Origin: Metabacillus malikii
GTDB taxonomy: Bacteria; Bacillota; Bacilli; Bacillales; Bacillaceae
Length of the DNA: 64,000 nt
Direction of reading: 5' to 3'
NCBI RefSeq assembly: GCF_030813355.1
Contig: NZ_JAUSUD010000002.1
Coordinates: 1 to 64,000, forward strand
Below, piece after piece: positions 16,254 to 25,319 of this stretch. The notes beneath the pieces are model-generated. The model worked only from the letters and a program-made list of their open reading frames with translations, was not told the origin of the DNA and did not search any database. Both the position numbers and the translations under genes were made by a program. Each line of letters starts with the position of its first letter. Position 1 is the stretch's first letter.

Positions 16254-17074
16254 TAGTTAAAAAGTTATCAAGAATGCCAATCTATCTACTTGCATTGTTT
16301 TTGCTAATCTTTACTGGGTTTCCGTTTCTTTATATGTTATCGACGTCATTAAAAACACAAAGTCATTTCTTTGAAGAACCATTTAAATTGTTCTCATCGT
16401 TTAACTTAGCAAACTATGAAACTGTTTTTAATATGGGATTAACGAGATACTTTTTTAACAGTATACTCGTTTCAACTGTTGCTGTTATTGCAGTAATGAT
16501 TATTGCTTCATTAGCAAGCTATCCATTAAGTAGGATGAACTTTAAAATAAATAAAGTTGTCTTCCTATTGTTTATTTCAGGAATGATGTTACCGATTCAT
16601 GCAACACTTATTCCTATTTTTAAATTATCACAAAGCTTCGGTGTGTTCGATACACTATGGGCATTATTAGGCCCATACATCGCCTTTAGTTTACCGATTT
16701 CAATCTTTATTCTGACACAGTTTATGCAGGAAATTCCGAAATCACTAGAAGAGGCAGCAAAGATGGATGGCTGTAGCCACTTTGGTATCTTTTGGCGAGT
16801 TATTTTACCGATGCTGACACCAGCTTTAATGACTGTACTAATTTACAACTTCATCCATTTATGGAATGAGTTTATCTTTGCGCTTGTGTTGCTCTCAAGT
16901 CCTGAAAATATGACATTGCCTTTAGGATTACAAGATTTCAAAGGTGAATTCTCTGTCAATATACCAGGTTTAATGGCTGCATTAACATTAGCAAGCTTAC
17001 CGATATTAGTTGTTTATTTATTTTCACAGGAAAAAGTAGTAAAAGGTCTTGCAGGTGGAGCAGTAAAAGAATAA
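16250..17074 (+). CDS. Sugar ABC importer permease (MalG-like)
   Basis: A 274-residue partner permease with six predicted spans. The EAA loop reads IPKSLEEAAKMDGCSHFGIF. It begins inside the end of the preceding gene (ATGA overlap), which is the normal arrangement for equimolar permease subunits. The C-terminal tail KVVKGLAGGAVKE is the family signature. The heterodimer would form the channel for an oligosaccharide delivered by the upstream lipoprotein. Confidence 0.93.
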   Translation: MIVKKLSRMPIYLLALFLLIFTGFPFLYMLSTSLKTQSHFFEEPFKLFSSFNLANYETVFNMGLTRYFFNSILVSTVAVIAVMIIASLASYPLSRMNFKINKVVFLLFISGMMLPIHATLIPIFKLSQSFGVFDTLWALLGPYIAFSLPISIFILTQFMQEIPKSLEEAAKMDGCSHFGIFWRVILPMLTPALMTVLIYNFIHLWNEFIFALVLLSSPENMTLPLGLQDFKGEFSVNIPGLMAALTLASLPILVVYLFSQEKVVKGLAGGAVKE

Positions 17075-17090
17075 ATAACTCTATTTATAA

Positions 17091-17165
17091 GGCTGTGGAC
17101 AATGTTGCTTTAGATTTAGCTGTCGTTTTAGATTGAGTTGCTCCAACCAATCTTTTATAGAATTG
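17091..17165. repeat. Fragment of an interspersed intergenic repeat
   Basis: The words GGCTGTGGACAATGTTGCTT and GTCGTTTTAGATTGAGTT resemble the left end of the element at 55641 (GGCTGTTTTCG, CATTGTTGCTTTTAAC, GTTGTCGTTTAGGGTT). Only the left end is present. Confidence 0.5.
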
Positions 17166-17223
17166 ATCAAAATCAACAACCAATTTGCATAGATAATAGA
17201 ACTTAAAATAGTAGGAGGACTTG

Positions 17224-18264
17224 ATGATGAATATGAAAGTTGGCGTGATAGGCTGTGGGAGTATTGCAAGGCTTCGTCACTTAATCGAGTATTGGGAAAA
17301 TAAACACGTTGACATAGTAGCTGTTTGCGATCTTGAAGCAAACAGAGCAGAGGAAATGGCTGAAAAATATGGTGCACAGGCTTTTACTAGCTATGAGGAA
17401 TTATTGAAAGTAAAGGAAATTGATGCGGTCAGTATTTGCTTACCAAATGACTTACACGCTTCTGTTTCAATCGAAGCATTAAATGCTGGAAAACATGTTC
17501 TTTGTGAAAAACCAATGGCAACGACATCTGAGGAAGCTGAGGATATGATTGAAGTTGCTGAAAGAAATAGTAAAACATTAATGATTGCGCATAATCAACG
17601 CTTTGTTCCATCACATCAAAAGGCAAAACAGCTGATTGATAGTGGTGAAGTTGGAAAAATTTATAGTTTTCGGACATCATTCGGACACCGTGGACCAGAA
17701 AACTGGAGTATTGATGGCAGAAATAGCTGGTTTTTTAACAAGGACCAGGCAATCATTGGAGCGTTAGGTGATTTAGGTGTCCATAAAGCAGATTTAATCC
17801 GTTACTTGCTAGGTGATGTAGCTGAGGTTGGTGCTTTTGTTGAGACGAGTGCTAAGGAAAATACCGAGGTTGACGACAATGCGGTTGTCATATTGAAAAT
17901 GGAGTCTGGTGTGATAGGTACACTTGCAGCTAGCTGGTCATATGTGTCAGGCGGCGATAACTCTACAGTTATTTATGGAGAACATGCGATTTTACGATTA
18001 GAAGATGATCCGAATTATTCACTGATAGTTGAATATAAAAATGGTGAAGTTGTAAAATATGAATTAGATAAAATTCAAACAAATGATGAAGGTGGACAAA
18101 CAAATTCACATGTAATCGACCATTTTGTAGATTCGATTGCCCAAGATAAAGCCTCACTCATTACGGGAGAAGAGGGTAAGAAATCACTCGATGTTGTATT
18201 AGCTGCCTTGAGATCAAAAGAAACAAAAAAAATAATAAGCTTGCAAGAAGTACTTGTAAAATAG
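17224..18264 (+). CDS. Gfo/Idh/MocA family oxidoreductase
   Basis: A 346-residue dehydrogenase ending the importer operon. The Rossmann loop GVIGCGSIARLRH is at the N-terminus, and EKPMATT carries the catalytic lysine. The block GALGDLGVHKADLIRYLLGD is the usual cofactor/substrate contact. AGGAGG lies five bases before ATG 17224; a TTG three bases earlier would be too close. It is the third such dehydrogenase in 18 kb, differing clearly from the other two. It lies 149 bp after the permease, with a repeat fragment in between, but no terminator, so it is probably still in the operon. Confidence 0.9.
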   Translation: MMNMKVGVIGCGSIARLRHLIEYWENKHVDIVAVCDLEANRAEEMAEKYGAQAFTSYEELLKVKEIDAVSICLPNDLHASVSIEALNAGKHVLCEKPMATTSEEAEDMIEVAERNSKTLMIAHNQRFVPSHQKAKQLIDSGEVGKIYSFRTSFGHRGPENWSIDGRNSWFFNKDQAIIGALGDLGVHKADLIRYLLGDVAEVGAFVETSAKENTEVDDNAVVILKMESGVIGTLAASWSYVSGGDNSTVIYGEHAILRLEDDPNYSLIVEYKNGEVVKYELDKIQTNDEGGQTNSHVIDHFVDSIAQDKASLITGEEGKKSLDVVLAALRSKETKKIISLQEVLVK

Positions 18265-18270
18265 TTCAGG

Positions 18271-18315
18271 AAGGTGACTATACGCCAAATTATTGGGTAA
18301 TAGTTACCTTTTTTA
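18271..18315 (+). terminator. Terminator of the importer operon
   Basis: AAGGTGACTAT and ATAGTTACCTT form an 11-bp stem with one G-T pair, followed by a run of T. Confidence 0.8.
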
Positions 18316-18440
18316 GTTATTAAATCTTCATAAATAACTCCTTAATCTTAAGAAATTCTTCATTTTCCTCGTACTTATATGTTAAGAACTCTCACTTATA
18401 CTGTCATTAAGAAAGGGTTTATATCTTTTAGACTTGTTTT

Positions 18441-18680
18441 AGCAGTTACACCGGTAAAAGCGCTAGCTATATGACCGAAGCCTCGAATATGGAGCAGCAA
18501 CGGGTAAAGAGAAGCAATCTATATGACCGAAGCCTCGAATTTGGTGCTGGAACGGGTAAAGAGAAGCAATCTATATGACTGAAGCCTCGAATTTGGGGTT
18601 ACACCGGTAAAAGAAGCGCCAGCTATAAGCCCGAAGCCTTGAATATGCAGCTGCAATGGTGAAATAAAGTAGTAGCTCTC
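18441..18680. repeat. Tandem array C: 52-bp unit, about 4.5 copies
   Basis: The word CTATATGAC or close variants starts at 18467, 18519, 18571 and 18623, again a 52-bp period. The unit (containing GACCGAAGCCTCGAAT and ACGGGTAAAGAGAAGCAAT) is unrelated in sequence to arrays A and B and lacks their hairpin. Edge copies are degenerate. It ends about 40 bp before the response regulator gene and may include part of its promoter. Confidence 0.9.
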
Positions 18681-18729
18681 ATGAAAAAATGAAAAGATTT
18701 GATATACTTTGAGGTGAGGAGTTGAAAAA

Positions 18730-19422
18730 ATGAAAAGCTATTGTGTACTAGTTGTTGATGATGATAAAGAAATCCGTGACGGTATTGAAATATATTTAAA
18801 GAATGAAGGAATGACTGTGTTAAAGGCTAGTGACGGTCTGGAGGCTATTGAGCGGTTAACAGAGCAAGAAGTCCATTTAATCTTACTAGATATCATGATG
18901 CCTAAATTAGATGGGATTTCCACAACCTTCAAAATCCGTGAAAAACAAAACATACCAATTATTATGTTAAGTGCGAAAAGTGAAGATACGGATAAAATTT
19001 TAGGCTTGCAGGTCGGTGCTGACGACTATATAACGAAACCCTTTAATCCGTTAGAGCTTATTGCGAGGGTTAAATCTCAACTACGAAGATATGTCCAGTT
19101 AGGACACTTCGAAGGTGGAGCAAAGCAAATTGATTTAAATGGCTTAACAATCGACCAGTCTGCTAAAGAGGTCGCAGTAAATGGAGAACCAGTTAAATTA
19201 ACACCTATCGAGTTCAAAATTGTCGAACTATTAATGACGAATGCTGGTCGGGTCTTCTCTATTTCTGAAATATATGAAAAAGTGTGGAACGAGCCTAGCT
19301 ATAATGCTGAAAATACTGTGGCTGTCCATATCCGAAAGATCAGAGAGAAAATTGAAATTGACCCTAAAAATCCGAGGTACTTAAAGGTGGTATGGGGAAT
19401 TGGATACAAAATGGAAAAGTAA
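18730..19422 (+). CDS. Response regulator, OmpR/PhoB family
   Basis: A 230-residue two-component regulator. The receiver domain has the acidic pair Asp10/Asp11, phospho-acceptor Asp54 (LLDIMMPKLDG) and Lys103 (YITKPFN). The C-terminal half is a winged helix (LTPIEFKIVELLMTNAGRVF and AVHIRKIREKIE) for DNA binding. GAGGTGAGGAG precedes the ATG. Its stop codon lies inside the start of the sensor kinase gene, so the two are co-translated. It resembles VanR-type regulators, but the targets are unknown. Array C lies immediately upstream. Confidence 0.95.
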   Translation: MKSYCVLVVDDDKEIRDGIEIYLKNEGMTVLKASDGLEAIERLTEQEVHLILLDIMMPKLDGISTTFKIREKQNIPIIMLSAKSEDTDKILGLQVGADDYITKPFNPLELIARVKSQLRRYVQLGHFEGGAKQIDLNGLTIDQSAKEVAVNGEPVKLTPIEFKIVELLMTNAGRVFSISEIYEKVWNEPSYNAENTVAVHIRKIREKIEIDPKNPRYLKVVWGIGYKMEK

Positions 19423-21589
19423 ATTTACCGTTTTAATATGGGTGGTATTAATTTCATTTGGTATAAGTGGGATTCTTACAATTTTTCTTAATAACCATGA
19501 ATATATGAAAACAAGCTATTTTAAAACAAGCGATTATGAAAACTTGGAAAAAGAATTAATAAACTATGTAAATGCCTTTGAAATTTCCTATCAGACAAAA
19601 CAAGAGCTACTAGAATCGCTGACAGTGTCGGATGAGGAGATTCATGAACATCGTTATCGTTATGGTGATTTGGCAGAACAAATAGAGACGATTAACGAAC
19701 AGTATCAGACCCAAACGACAAACGCGATTGAACAAAATAATCAAAGTGTTATTGATTATTATACGAAGGAAAGAGACAAGAAGATTGCAGACATTACGAA
19801 AAATTTTGAAAGTGACGAGTATATCGAACAGAAAATTCTTAAAGAAAAACAGAAACGCGTTGATGAATATTATCGAGAACTTGAACAAAATCGAGAAGAT
19901 TACCAGTTATACAAGGAAGCTTTTCTCTATTACTTAAAAGATACAAAAACGGAGAAAGTCTATACAAATCTACCATCGAAGAAGGAGGCTGAGATTAAAA
20001 AATATATAAACGAGAACGAGACAATTTATAGCCGTGCCTACGAAAAATCTGAGTCAATGCAGCTTATCTATGATTATGAAGATATTTTACCTGAGTCAAA
20101 GTTTGAACCAGTACGCCTTAAAGGAGAAGTTGCTTTTGCAAAAGAAATCCCAGCTGCTAATCCTATAGCAGCCAGTTATAAAGATTATAAAAATCAACAA
20201 AAGTTATTTTTGCTATATACATTAATTGTGATTCTATCTTTAATTACGAGCTTTATTATAGGAAGAAAGAAGAATATGATTCAAAAAATCGTATCAGAAA
20301 AGTGGTTAACTTTGTATCGAAGAATACCAATTGATGCAGCGATCGCCTTGTTGTTTACATCAGCTTGTATTTCTATTTATATTATCGTAGATATCAATTT
20401 TATATATTATGATTTTTTAATAGACCGAATACTTTTTCACTTTTTAATAATGATTCTATTTGTTGGCTTTACGATTGTTCAAGGAATGTTTTTAAAGGTT
20501 AGATTGCAAGGAACATGGACGGAAAAAACAGTATGGAAGGACACATTTATTTACAAAATTTTAAATTTATTTAGAACTGCGTTTTTAAATCGACGTGTTG
20601 GAACCCAAGTTTTCCTATTACTTGCAATTGTATTTTTATTTGGTGCAGGTACATTGCTTGTCTTGATTGCACCTGTCTTTTTGATTATATACATTCCGCT
20701 CTTTTTTCTAGTAGGCTTACCATTGTTTTTTATGATTATAAAAAGAATTGGTTATTTTAACAAAATTATCTTGAATACGAATGCATTAGCAAACGGAGAG
20801 TTTGAACCAGACCTCGAAATAAAAGGCAAATCAGTTTTTGCAAGGCTTGCACATGACATTAACATCATGAAGCATGGCGTGAAAACATCACAAAAAGCAC
20901 AAGCTAAAAGTGAAAGACTAAAAACAGAATTAATAACAAACGTTAGTCATGATTTGCGAACACCGTTAACATCAATCATTACGTATTCGGAATTATTGAA
21001 GAATCCTTTGTTAACTGATGATGAACGTGTTAGTTATCTTGATATCATCGACCGAAAATCTAAACGCCTTAAAGTACTAATCGATGATTTGTTTGAAGCA
21101 TCCAAAATGGCAAGTGGGAACATTCAATTAATGACAGCAAAGGTCGACCTTGTTCAGTTATTACAACAAGCCTTAGCTGAATATAATGAAACAATTCAGC
21201 AATCAGAGCTTACGTTCCGAATTACGAAGCCTTCAACACCAATTTACGCCTGGGTCGATGGACAAAAGGTTTGGCGGGTGTTCGATAATTTAATAGGGAA
21301 TATCCTAAAATATTCATTAGAGAACACTAGGGCTTATATCAATATTAAGGAAGTGGACGATAAAGTGATGATTACTTTCAAAAATGTATCGAGATACGAG
21401 CTCAGCGAGGATACGGACGAATTAATTGAACGGTTTAAAAGAGGAGATCAATCCCGTCATACTGATGGTTCAGGTTTGGGACTTGCGATTGCAAAATCAA
21501 TTATTGATTTACATGAAGGTACGTTTGATTTAGAAGTTGATGGTGACCTCTTTAAAGTCATTATTATGTTAAATCAGTTAAAAGAATAA
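19400..21589 (+). CDS. Membrane sensor histidine kinase, partner of the upstream response regulator
   Basis: A 729-residue kinase. The start is TTG with AAAGGTGG nine bases upstream and a 23-bp overlap with the regulator gene. One span (about 9-29) is followed by an extracytoplasmic, highly charged region (about 30-265) rich in Glu, Gln, Lys and Tyr and probably coiled coil. Then come several spans between about 270 and 450. The cytoplasmic part has a dimerisation helix with His517 (NVSHDLRTPLTS), an N-box (DNLIGNILKYS) and a G-box (GSGLGLAIAKS). The 3-prime end matches VanS-like kinases, but the large sensor region is not one I recognise. It would phosphorylate the adjacent regulator. Confidence 0.92.
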   Translation: MDTKWKSKFTVLIWVVLISFGISGILTIFLNNHEYMKTSYFKTSDYENLEKELINYVNAFEISYQTKQELLESLTVSDEEIHEHRYRYGDLAEQIETINEQYQTQTTNAIEQNNQSVIDYYTKERDKKIADITKNFESDEYIEQKILKEKQKRVDEYYRELEQNREDYQLYKEAFLYYLKDTKTEKVYTNLPSKKEAEIKKYINENETIYSRAYEKSESMQLIYDYEDILPESKFEPVRLKGEVAFAKEIPAANPIAASYKDYKNQQKLFLLYTLIVILSLITSFIIGRKKNMIQKIVSEKWLTLYRRIPIDAAIALLFTSACISIYIIVDINFIYYDFLIDRILFHFLIMILFVGFTIVQGMFLKVRLQGTWTEKTVWKDTFIYKILNLFRTAFLNRRVGTQVFLLLAIVFLFGAGTLLVLIAPVFLIIYIPLFFLVGLPLFFMIIKRIGYFNKIILNTNALANGEFEPDLEIKGKSVFARLAHDINIMKHGVKTSQKAQAKSERLKTELITNVSHDLRTPLTSIITYSELLKNPLLTDDERVSYLDIIDRKSKRLKVLIDDLFEASKMASGNIQLMTAKVDLVQLLQQALAEYNETIQQSELTFRITKPSTPIYAWVDGQKVWRVFDNLIGNILKYSLENTRAYINIKEVDDKVMITFKNVSRYELSEDTDELIERFKRGDQSRHTDGSGLGLAIAKSIIDLHEGTFDLEVDGDLFKVIIMLNQLKE

Positions 21590-21596
21590 ACAATTT

Positions 21597-21636
21597 CCCT
21601 ATGTTTGTCGTCAAAATTTCAAACATGGGGTTTTTT
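21597..21636 (+). terminator. Terminator of the two-component operon
   Basis: CCCTATGTTTG and CAAACATGGGG form an 11-bp stem with one G-T pair and one A-G mismatch, followed by six T. Confidence 0.85.
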
Positions 21637-22096
21637 GTCTGGATAATACATTTCAGCAGATGTTAAAAAGTACGAATAATTGGACAATGAAAGGAAATAT
21701 CATGGATATTGGGAGGTAATGCAAGTTCCACTAGTACAGTTTAGAAATGCTCACAAACAATTATCCCGAAAAAATGATATGAACTTAGTTGAAAATTAGA
21801 AAATGTAATTTAGTGGATGGACATAGGTATTTTTAGCGTTTTCATTTTAAAGACTATTAAGAATATTCGATCTGCTAGGGTTTGAAAAATTTTACTAGAG
21901 TAATATTATTTGGAATAACCTGTAACAAAAAGGAAGGTTTTTGCGCTATTGATGAGAAAAATAGATGAATTTGATACGATTCATCTTGAATAGATATTAA
22001 TTTCGAGAATTTTTAATGGAATTATCCGCGAAAAATGATATGATAGAATTATCTTACTATTTAAATAGAATTACAATTTTGAGGGATGGTGACACG
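21637..22096. other. Long leader region before PEP carboxylase
   Basis: No gene is visible. Two imperfect direct copies of a 23-bp block (21760-21782 and 22021-22043, 20 of 23 bases equal, ATTATCC...TGATATGA) lie 261 bp apart, each ending in a -10-like TGATATGA. They may be duplicated promoters. Confidence 0.45.
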
Positions 22097-24859
22097 ATGA
22101 CAACTAGATTAGAGACAAATGATAGTAGTCTTCCATTAAGACGAGATGTTAAATCTCTAGGACATATACTTGGAGAAATCTTAGTTCATCATGGGGGTAC
22201 AGAATTATTAGATACTGTAGAAAGTTTAAGAGTGAAAGCAAAAACTCTTCGCAATAATTTTGACGAGAAAGTTTATCACGATTTAAAAGAAGAAATAGTT
22301 AATTTAAAACCACCGATGCGAAAGCAAGTGATTCGCGCGTTTTCAATTTACTTCCATCTAATTAATGCCGCAGAGAGTAATCATCGAATTCGCCGTCGCC
22401 GCGAATATCAACTCCAGGATAATAGTGTTGTACAACCAGCTTCAATTGAAAGTGCTGTATTAGCATTGAAAGAGAATGAAATTGGTGTAGATACAATCCA
22501 AAAGGTTCTTAACACATTATCACTGGAACTTATTATAACTGCACATCCAACAGAAGCAACTAAACGTTCTGTTATTGAAATACAAAAGCGAATCGGAAAC
22601 ATTTTAAAAGCGCTTGATAATAACATGATTACAAATAGAGAACGTAAAAAGTTAGAAGATAGCTTGTTAAATGAAGTAACGATTCTTTGGCAAACTGATG
22701 AATTACGTGACCGTAAACCGACAGTAATGGATGAGGTTCGTAATGGTCTTTATTATTTCGATCAAACATTCTTTGATGTATTGCCTGATATTCATCAGGA
22801 TCTTGAAGAAGGACTGTCAGAGCAATTTCCTGAGCACCAATGGAATGTTCCGAACTTCCTACACTTTGGATCTTGGATTGGTGGAGATCGAGACGGAAAT
22901 CCAAATGTAACCCCTGAAGTAACATGGGAAACATTAGAACATCAACGAGAGCTTGCACTAAAAAAATACGAGGAAGCATTAATCATGGCGATGAAACGCT
23001 TCAGTCAATCAACGACACGTGTTGAAGTTAGTGAGGAGCTTTTAGAAAATGTTGAGAAGGATGAACAACAGTACTTAACGAAAGAAGCGAGATGGCATGT
23101 TGAGACAGAAGTTTATCGTCGTAAAATTGCTGTTATCATCGCTCGTCTTAAAGAAGTAGGGAAATCAGATCTTGGATATCAATCAGCTGAGGAGCTACTT
23201 GAAGATTTAAACATTATCCAGCGCAGTGTCGCGTTACATCAACCAGCATATCAAGATTTGAATATGTTGAAAAAATTAATTCGTCAAGTTCAATTATTCG
23301 GATTCCACTTAGCAACACTTGATATCCGTAATCATAGTGGTGAACATGAAGCAGCGATTACTGAAATTTTACGAAAAGTAAAAGTAACTGAAAACTACGC
23401 TGAATTATCTGAAGAAGAAAAGCTGAAAACGCTTGAAAGGGTATTAAAAGACCCTCGACCTGTCTTATTATTAAATGAAGATTACACGAAAGAAACACAA
23501 GAGATGTTAAAAGTATTCTTCATGATTAAAAAAGCACATGACACTTTTGGTAAAAAGGCGATTACAGTCTATCTAGTAAGTATGACACAATCTGCAAGTG
23601 ACTTACTTGAAGTGTTAGTACTAGCAAAAGAAGCGGGCATTTACCGTTTACATGCAGATGGAAAAGTAGAAAGTCATCTGAATGTTGCACCATTACTTGA
23701 AACAGTTGATGACTTAGTTGCAGGTCCTGCAATAATGGAAACATTATTCAATATGGATGTTTACCGTAATCATTTAAAAATCCATGGAGATTCTCAAGAG
23801 ATTATGCTTGGTTACTCTGATGGAAGTAAAGATGGCGGTACGTTAACTGCTAACTGGAAGCTCTACAATGCACAGCTTGAAATTCACGATATGGCGAAAA
23901 AATATAATATCGGCTTAAAGTTTTTCCACGGTCGAGGTGGCTCGCTTGGTCGAGGTGGCGGTCCTTTAAATCGAAGTATCCTTTCACAGCCTGCTGAAAC
24001 ACTTGGCGACGGTGTGAAAATCACTGAGCAAGGCGAAGTGCTATCAGCAAGATACTTATATGAGGACATTGCGTACCGCAGTCTCGAGCAGGCGACATCC
24101 ACATTAATTGAGGCTTCTGTTAACTTATCAGAGGAATCTGAGCAACAGCACCATCGTGAAACAGCTTGGGAAGAAGCGATGGAAGAAATATCTGATATTT
24201 CACTAAGAAAATATCAATCATTAGTATTTGAAGACCCTGACTTTTTAACATACTTTACAGAAGCAACGCCATTAAATGAGATTGGTGAGTTGAAAATTGG
24301 CTCACGTCCAATGAAACGTAAAGATCGTAATCGCTTTGAAGATTTACGTGCGATTCCATGGGTATTTGCTTGGACACAAAGTCGACAACTATTACCAGCT
24401 TGGTATGCAGCAGGTACTGGTTTAGAAGCATTTATTAATAAAGGAAAAGATAATCTTAAATTACTGCAACGGATGTATATTGAATGGCCATTCTTCCGTT
24501 CAACAATTGATAACCTACAAATGGCTTTAATGAAAGCAGATATTACAACAGCAAAAGAATATATTTCATTAGTGAAGGATCAAACGATAGCTGATCGAAT
24601 CTTTAAAAATATTGTTGATGAATACGAGAGAACAAAAGAGGTTCTTCTCAGTATCTCAGGTGATGAAGAATTATTAGATCATACACCAAATATTAAAGAA
24701 TCAGTATACCGCAGAAATCCATATGTAGATCCATTAAACTTCTTACAGGTTGAACTAATCAAAGAACTACGCTCACAAGAACAACCTGACGAAGAACTAC
24801 TAACAGAAGTTTTACTAACAATCAGCGGCATCGCCGCAGGCCTACGCAATACAGGCTGA
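22097..24859 (+). CDS. ppc: Phosphoenolpyruvate carboxylase
   Basis: A 920-residue cytosolic enzyme that carboxylates phosphoenolpyruvate to oxaloacetate, refilling the citric acid cycle. The catalytic His150 is in AHPTEATKRS; the bicarbonate/phosphate loop HGRGGSLGRGGGP is at 611-623; WIGGDRDGNPNVT and the C-terminal segment ending NTG are also conserved. An upstream in-frame ATG at 22016 would add 27 poorly conserved residues; ATG 22097 is preferred because the protein then has the usual family length and a GGTGA sequence lies just before it. Single-gene unit with a strong terminator. Confidence 0.96.
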   Translation: MTTRLETNDSSLPLRRDVKSLGHILGEILVHHGGTELLDTVESLRVKAKTLRNNFDEKVYHDLKEEIVNLKPPMRKQVIRAFSIYFHLINAAESNHRIRRRREYQLQDNSVVQPASIESAVLALKENEIGVDTIQKVLNTLSLELIITAHPTEATKRSVIEIQKRIGNILKALDNNMITNRERKKLEDSLLNEVTILWQTDELRDRKPTVMDEVRNGLYYFDQTFFDVLPDIHQDLEEGLSEQFPEHQWNVPNFLHFGSWIGGDRDGNPNVTPEVTWETLEHQRELALKKYEEALIMAMKRFSQSTTRVEVSEELLENVEKDEQQYLTKEARWHVETEVYRRKIAVIIARLKEVGKSDLGYQSAEELLEDLNIIQRSVALHQPAYQDLNMLKKLIRQVQLFGFHLATLDIRNHSGEHEAAITEILRKVKVTENYAELSEEEKLKTLERVLKDPRPVLLLNEDYTKETQEMLKVFFMIKKAHDTFGKKAITVYLVSMTQSASDLLEVLVLAKEAGIYRLHADGKVESHLNVAPLLETVDDLVAGPAIMETLFNMDVYRNHLKIHGDSQEIMLGYSDGSKDGGTLTANWKLYNAQLEIHDMAKKYNIGLKFFHGRGGSLGRGGGPLNRSILSQPAETLGDGVKITEQGEVLSARYLYEDIAYRSLEQATSTLIEASVNLSEESEQQHHRETAWEEAMEEISDISLRKYQSLVFEDPDFLTYFTEATPLNEIGELKIGSRPMKRKDRNRFEDLRAIPWVFAWTQSRQLLPAWYAAGTGLEAFINKGKDNLKLLQRMYIEWPFFRSTIDNLQMALMKADITTAKEYISLVKDQTIADRIFKNIVDEYERTKEVLLSISGDEELLDHTPNIKESVYRRNPYVDPLNFLQVELIKELRSQEQPDEELLTEVLLTISGIAAGLRNTG

Positions 24860-24862
24860 TCC

Positions 24863-24899
24863 AAAGGAAGCAGGGGGACGGTTCTCCTGCTTCCTTTTT
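24863..24899 (+). terminator. Terminator of ppc
   Basis: AAAGGAAGCAGG and CCTGCTTCCTTT form a perfect 12-bp stem running into five T. Confidence 0.9.
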
Positions 24900-24987
24900 G
24901 ACTTGGAAAATCACTCAAATAATGGCTAAATGTCAATCATAAAAAAGGATTAGACCCTAGTTATCAAATCGAGCTTAATCCTTTATA

Positions 24988-25018
24988 GGCCCTTTTCTAA
25001 AAGATTAGGGCTTTTTTT
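24988..25018 (+). terminator. Second terminator-like hairpin
   Basis: GCCCTTTTCTAAAAGATTAG can fold with the inner palindrome TCTTTTAGA and outer GCCC/GGGC arms, followed by six T. A further pair AAGGATTAG/TTAATCCTT lies just upstream (24946-24983). Confidence 0.65.
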
Positions 25019-25046
25019 ATACTAACCTTATAAAGATATTGTTTAA

Positions 25047-25200
25047 GCTGACTGTGAGACTCCTAAAGTTTGCTAGTTCGTGACAGCAGAGCTAGAGACC
25101 TGCTCACCACCGACCCCGCGGAAAGCGACTACTGTAGCGGAGACCAACTCTAAACGATAACTTAGTAAAAAGCAACAACGTTAACGAACAATAGCCTAAA
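25047..25200 (-). repeat. Interspersed intergenic repeat, reverse orientation
   Basis: Read on the reverse strand it shows GGCTATTGTTCG, AACGTTGTTGCTTTTTAC, GTTATCGTTTAGAGTT, CGCTACAGTAGTCGCTTTCC, CGCGGGGTCGGTGGTGAGC and AGGAGTCTCACAG in order. The copy at 55641 has the same blocks. This is a family of non-coding intergenic repeats common in Bacillus relatives. Confidence 0.8.
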
Positions 25201-25319
25201 AAAACCCTTCTTAATAAATCATTTTACCGATAATCATAAATTGTTTAAATTTGAGGCAGGAATCAGGACATCATTACTTGAAATAATGGTAGCAACGAGA
25301 AAAATCGAGGAGTGATTCG

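Noticed and set aside
17081..17377. 98-codon reverse-strand frame overlapping the oxidoreductase gene
   Set aside because: Antisense to a clear coding region, no start signals; shadow frame.
1..18680. CRISPR array for the 52-bp repeats
   Set aside because: Copies are contiguous without unique spacers of similar length, and no cas genes are nearby.
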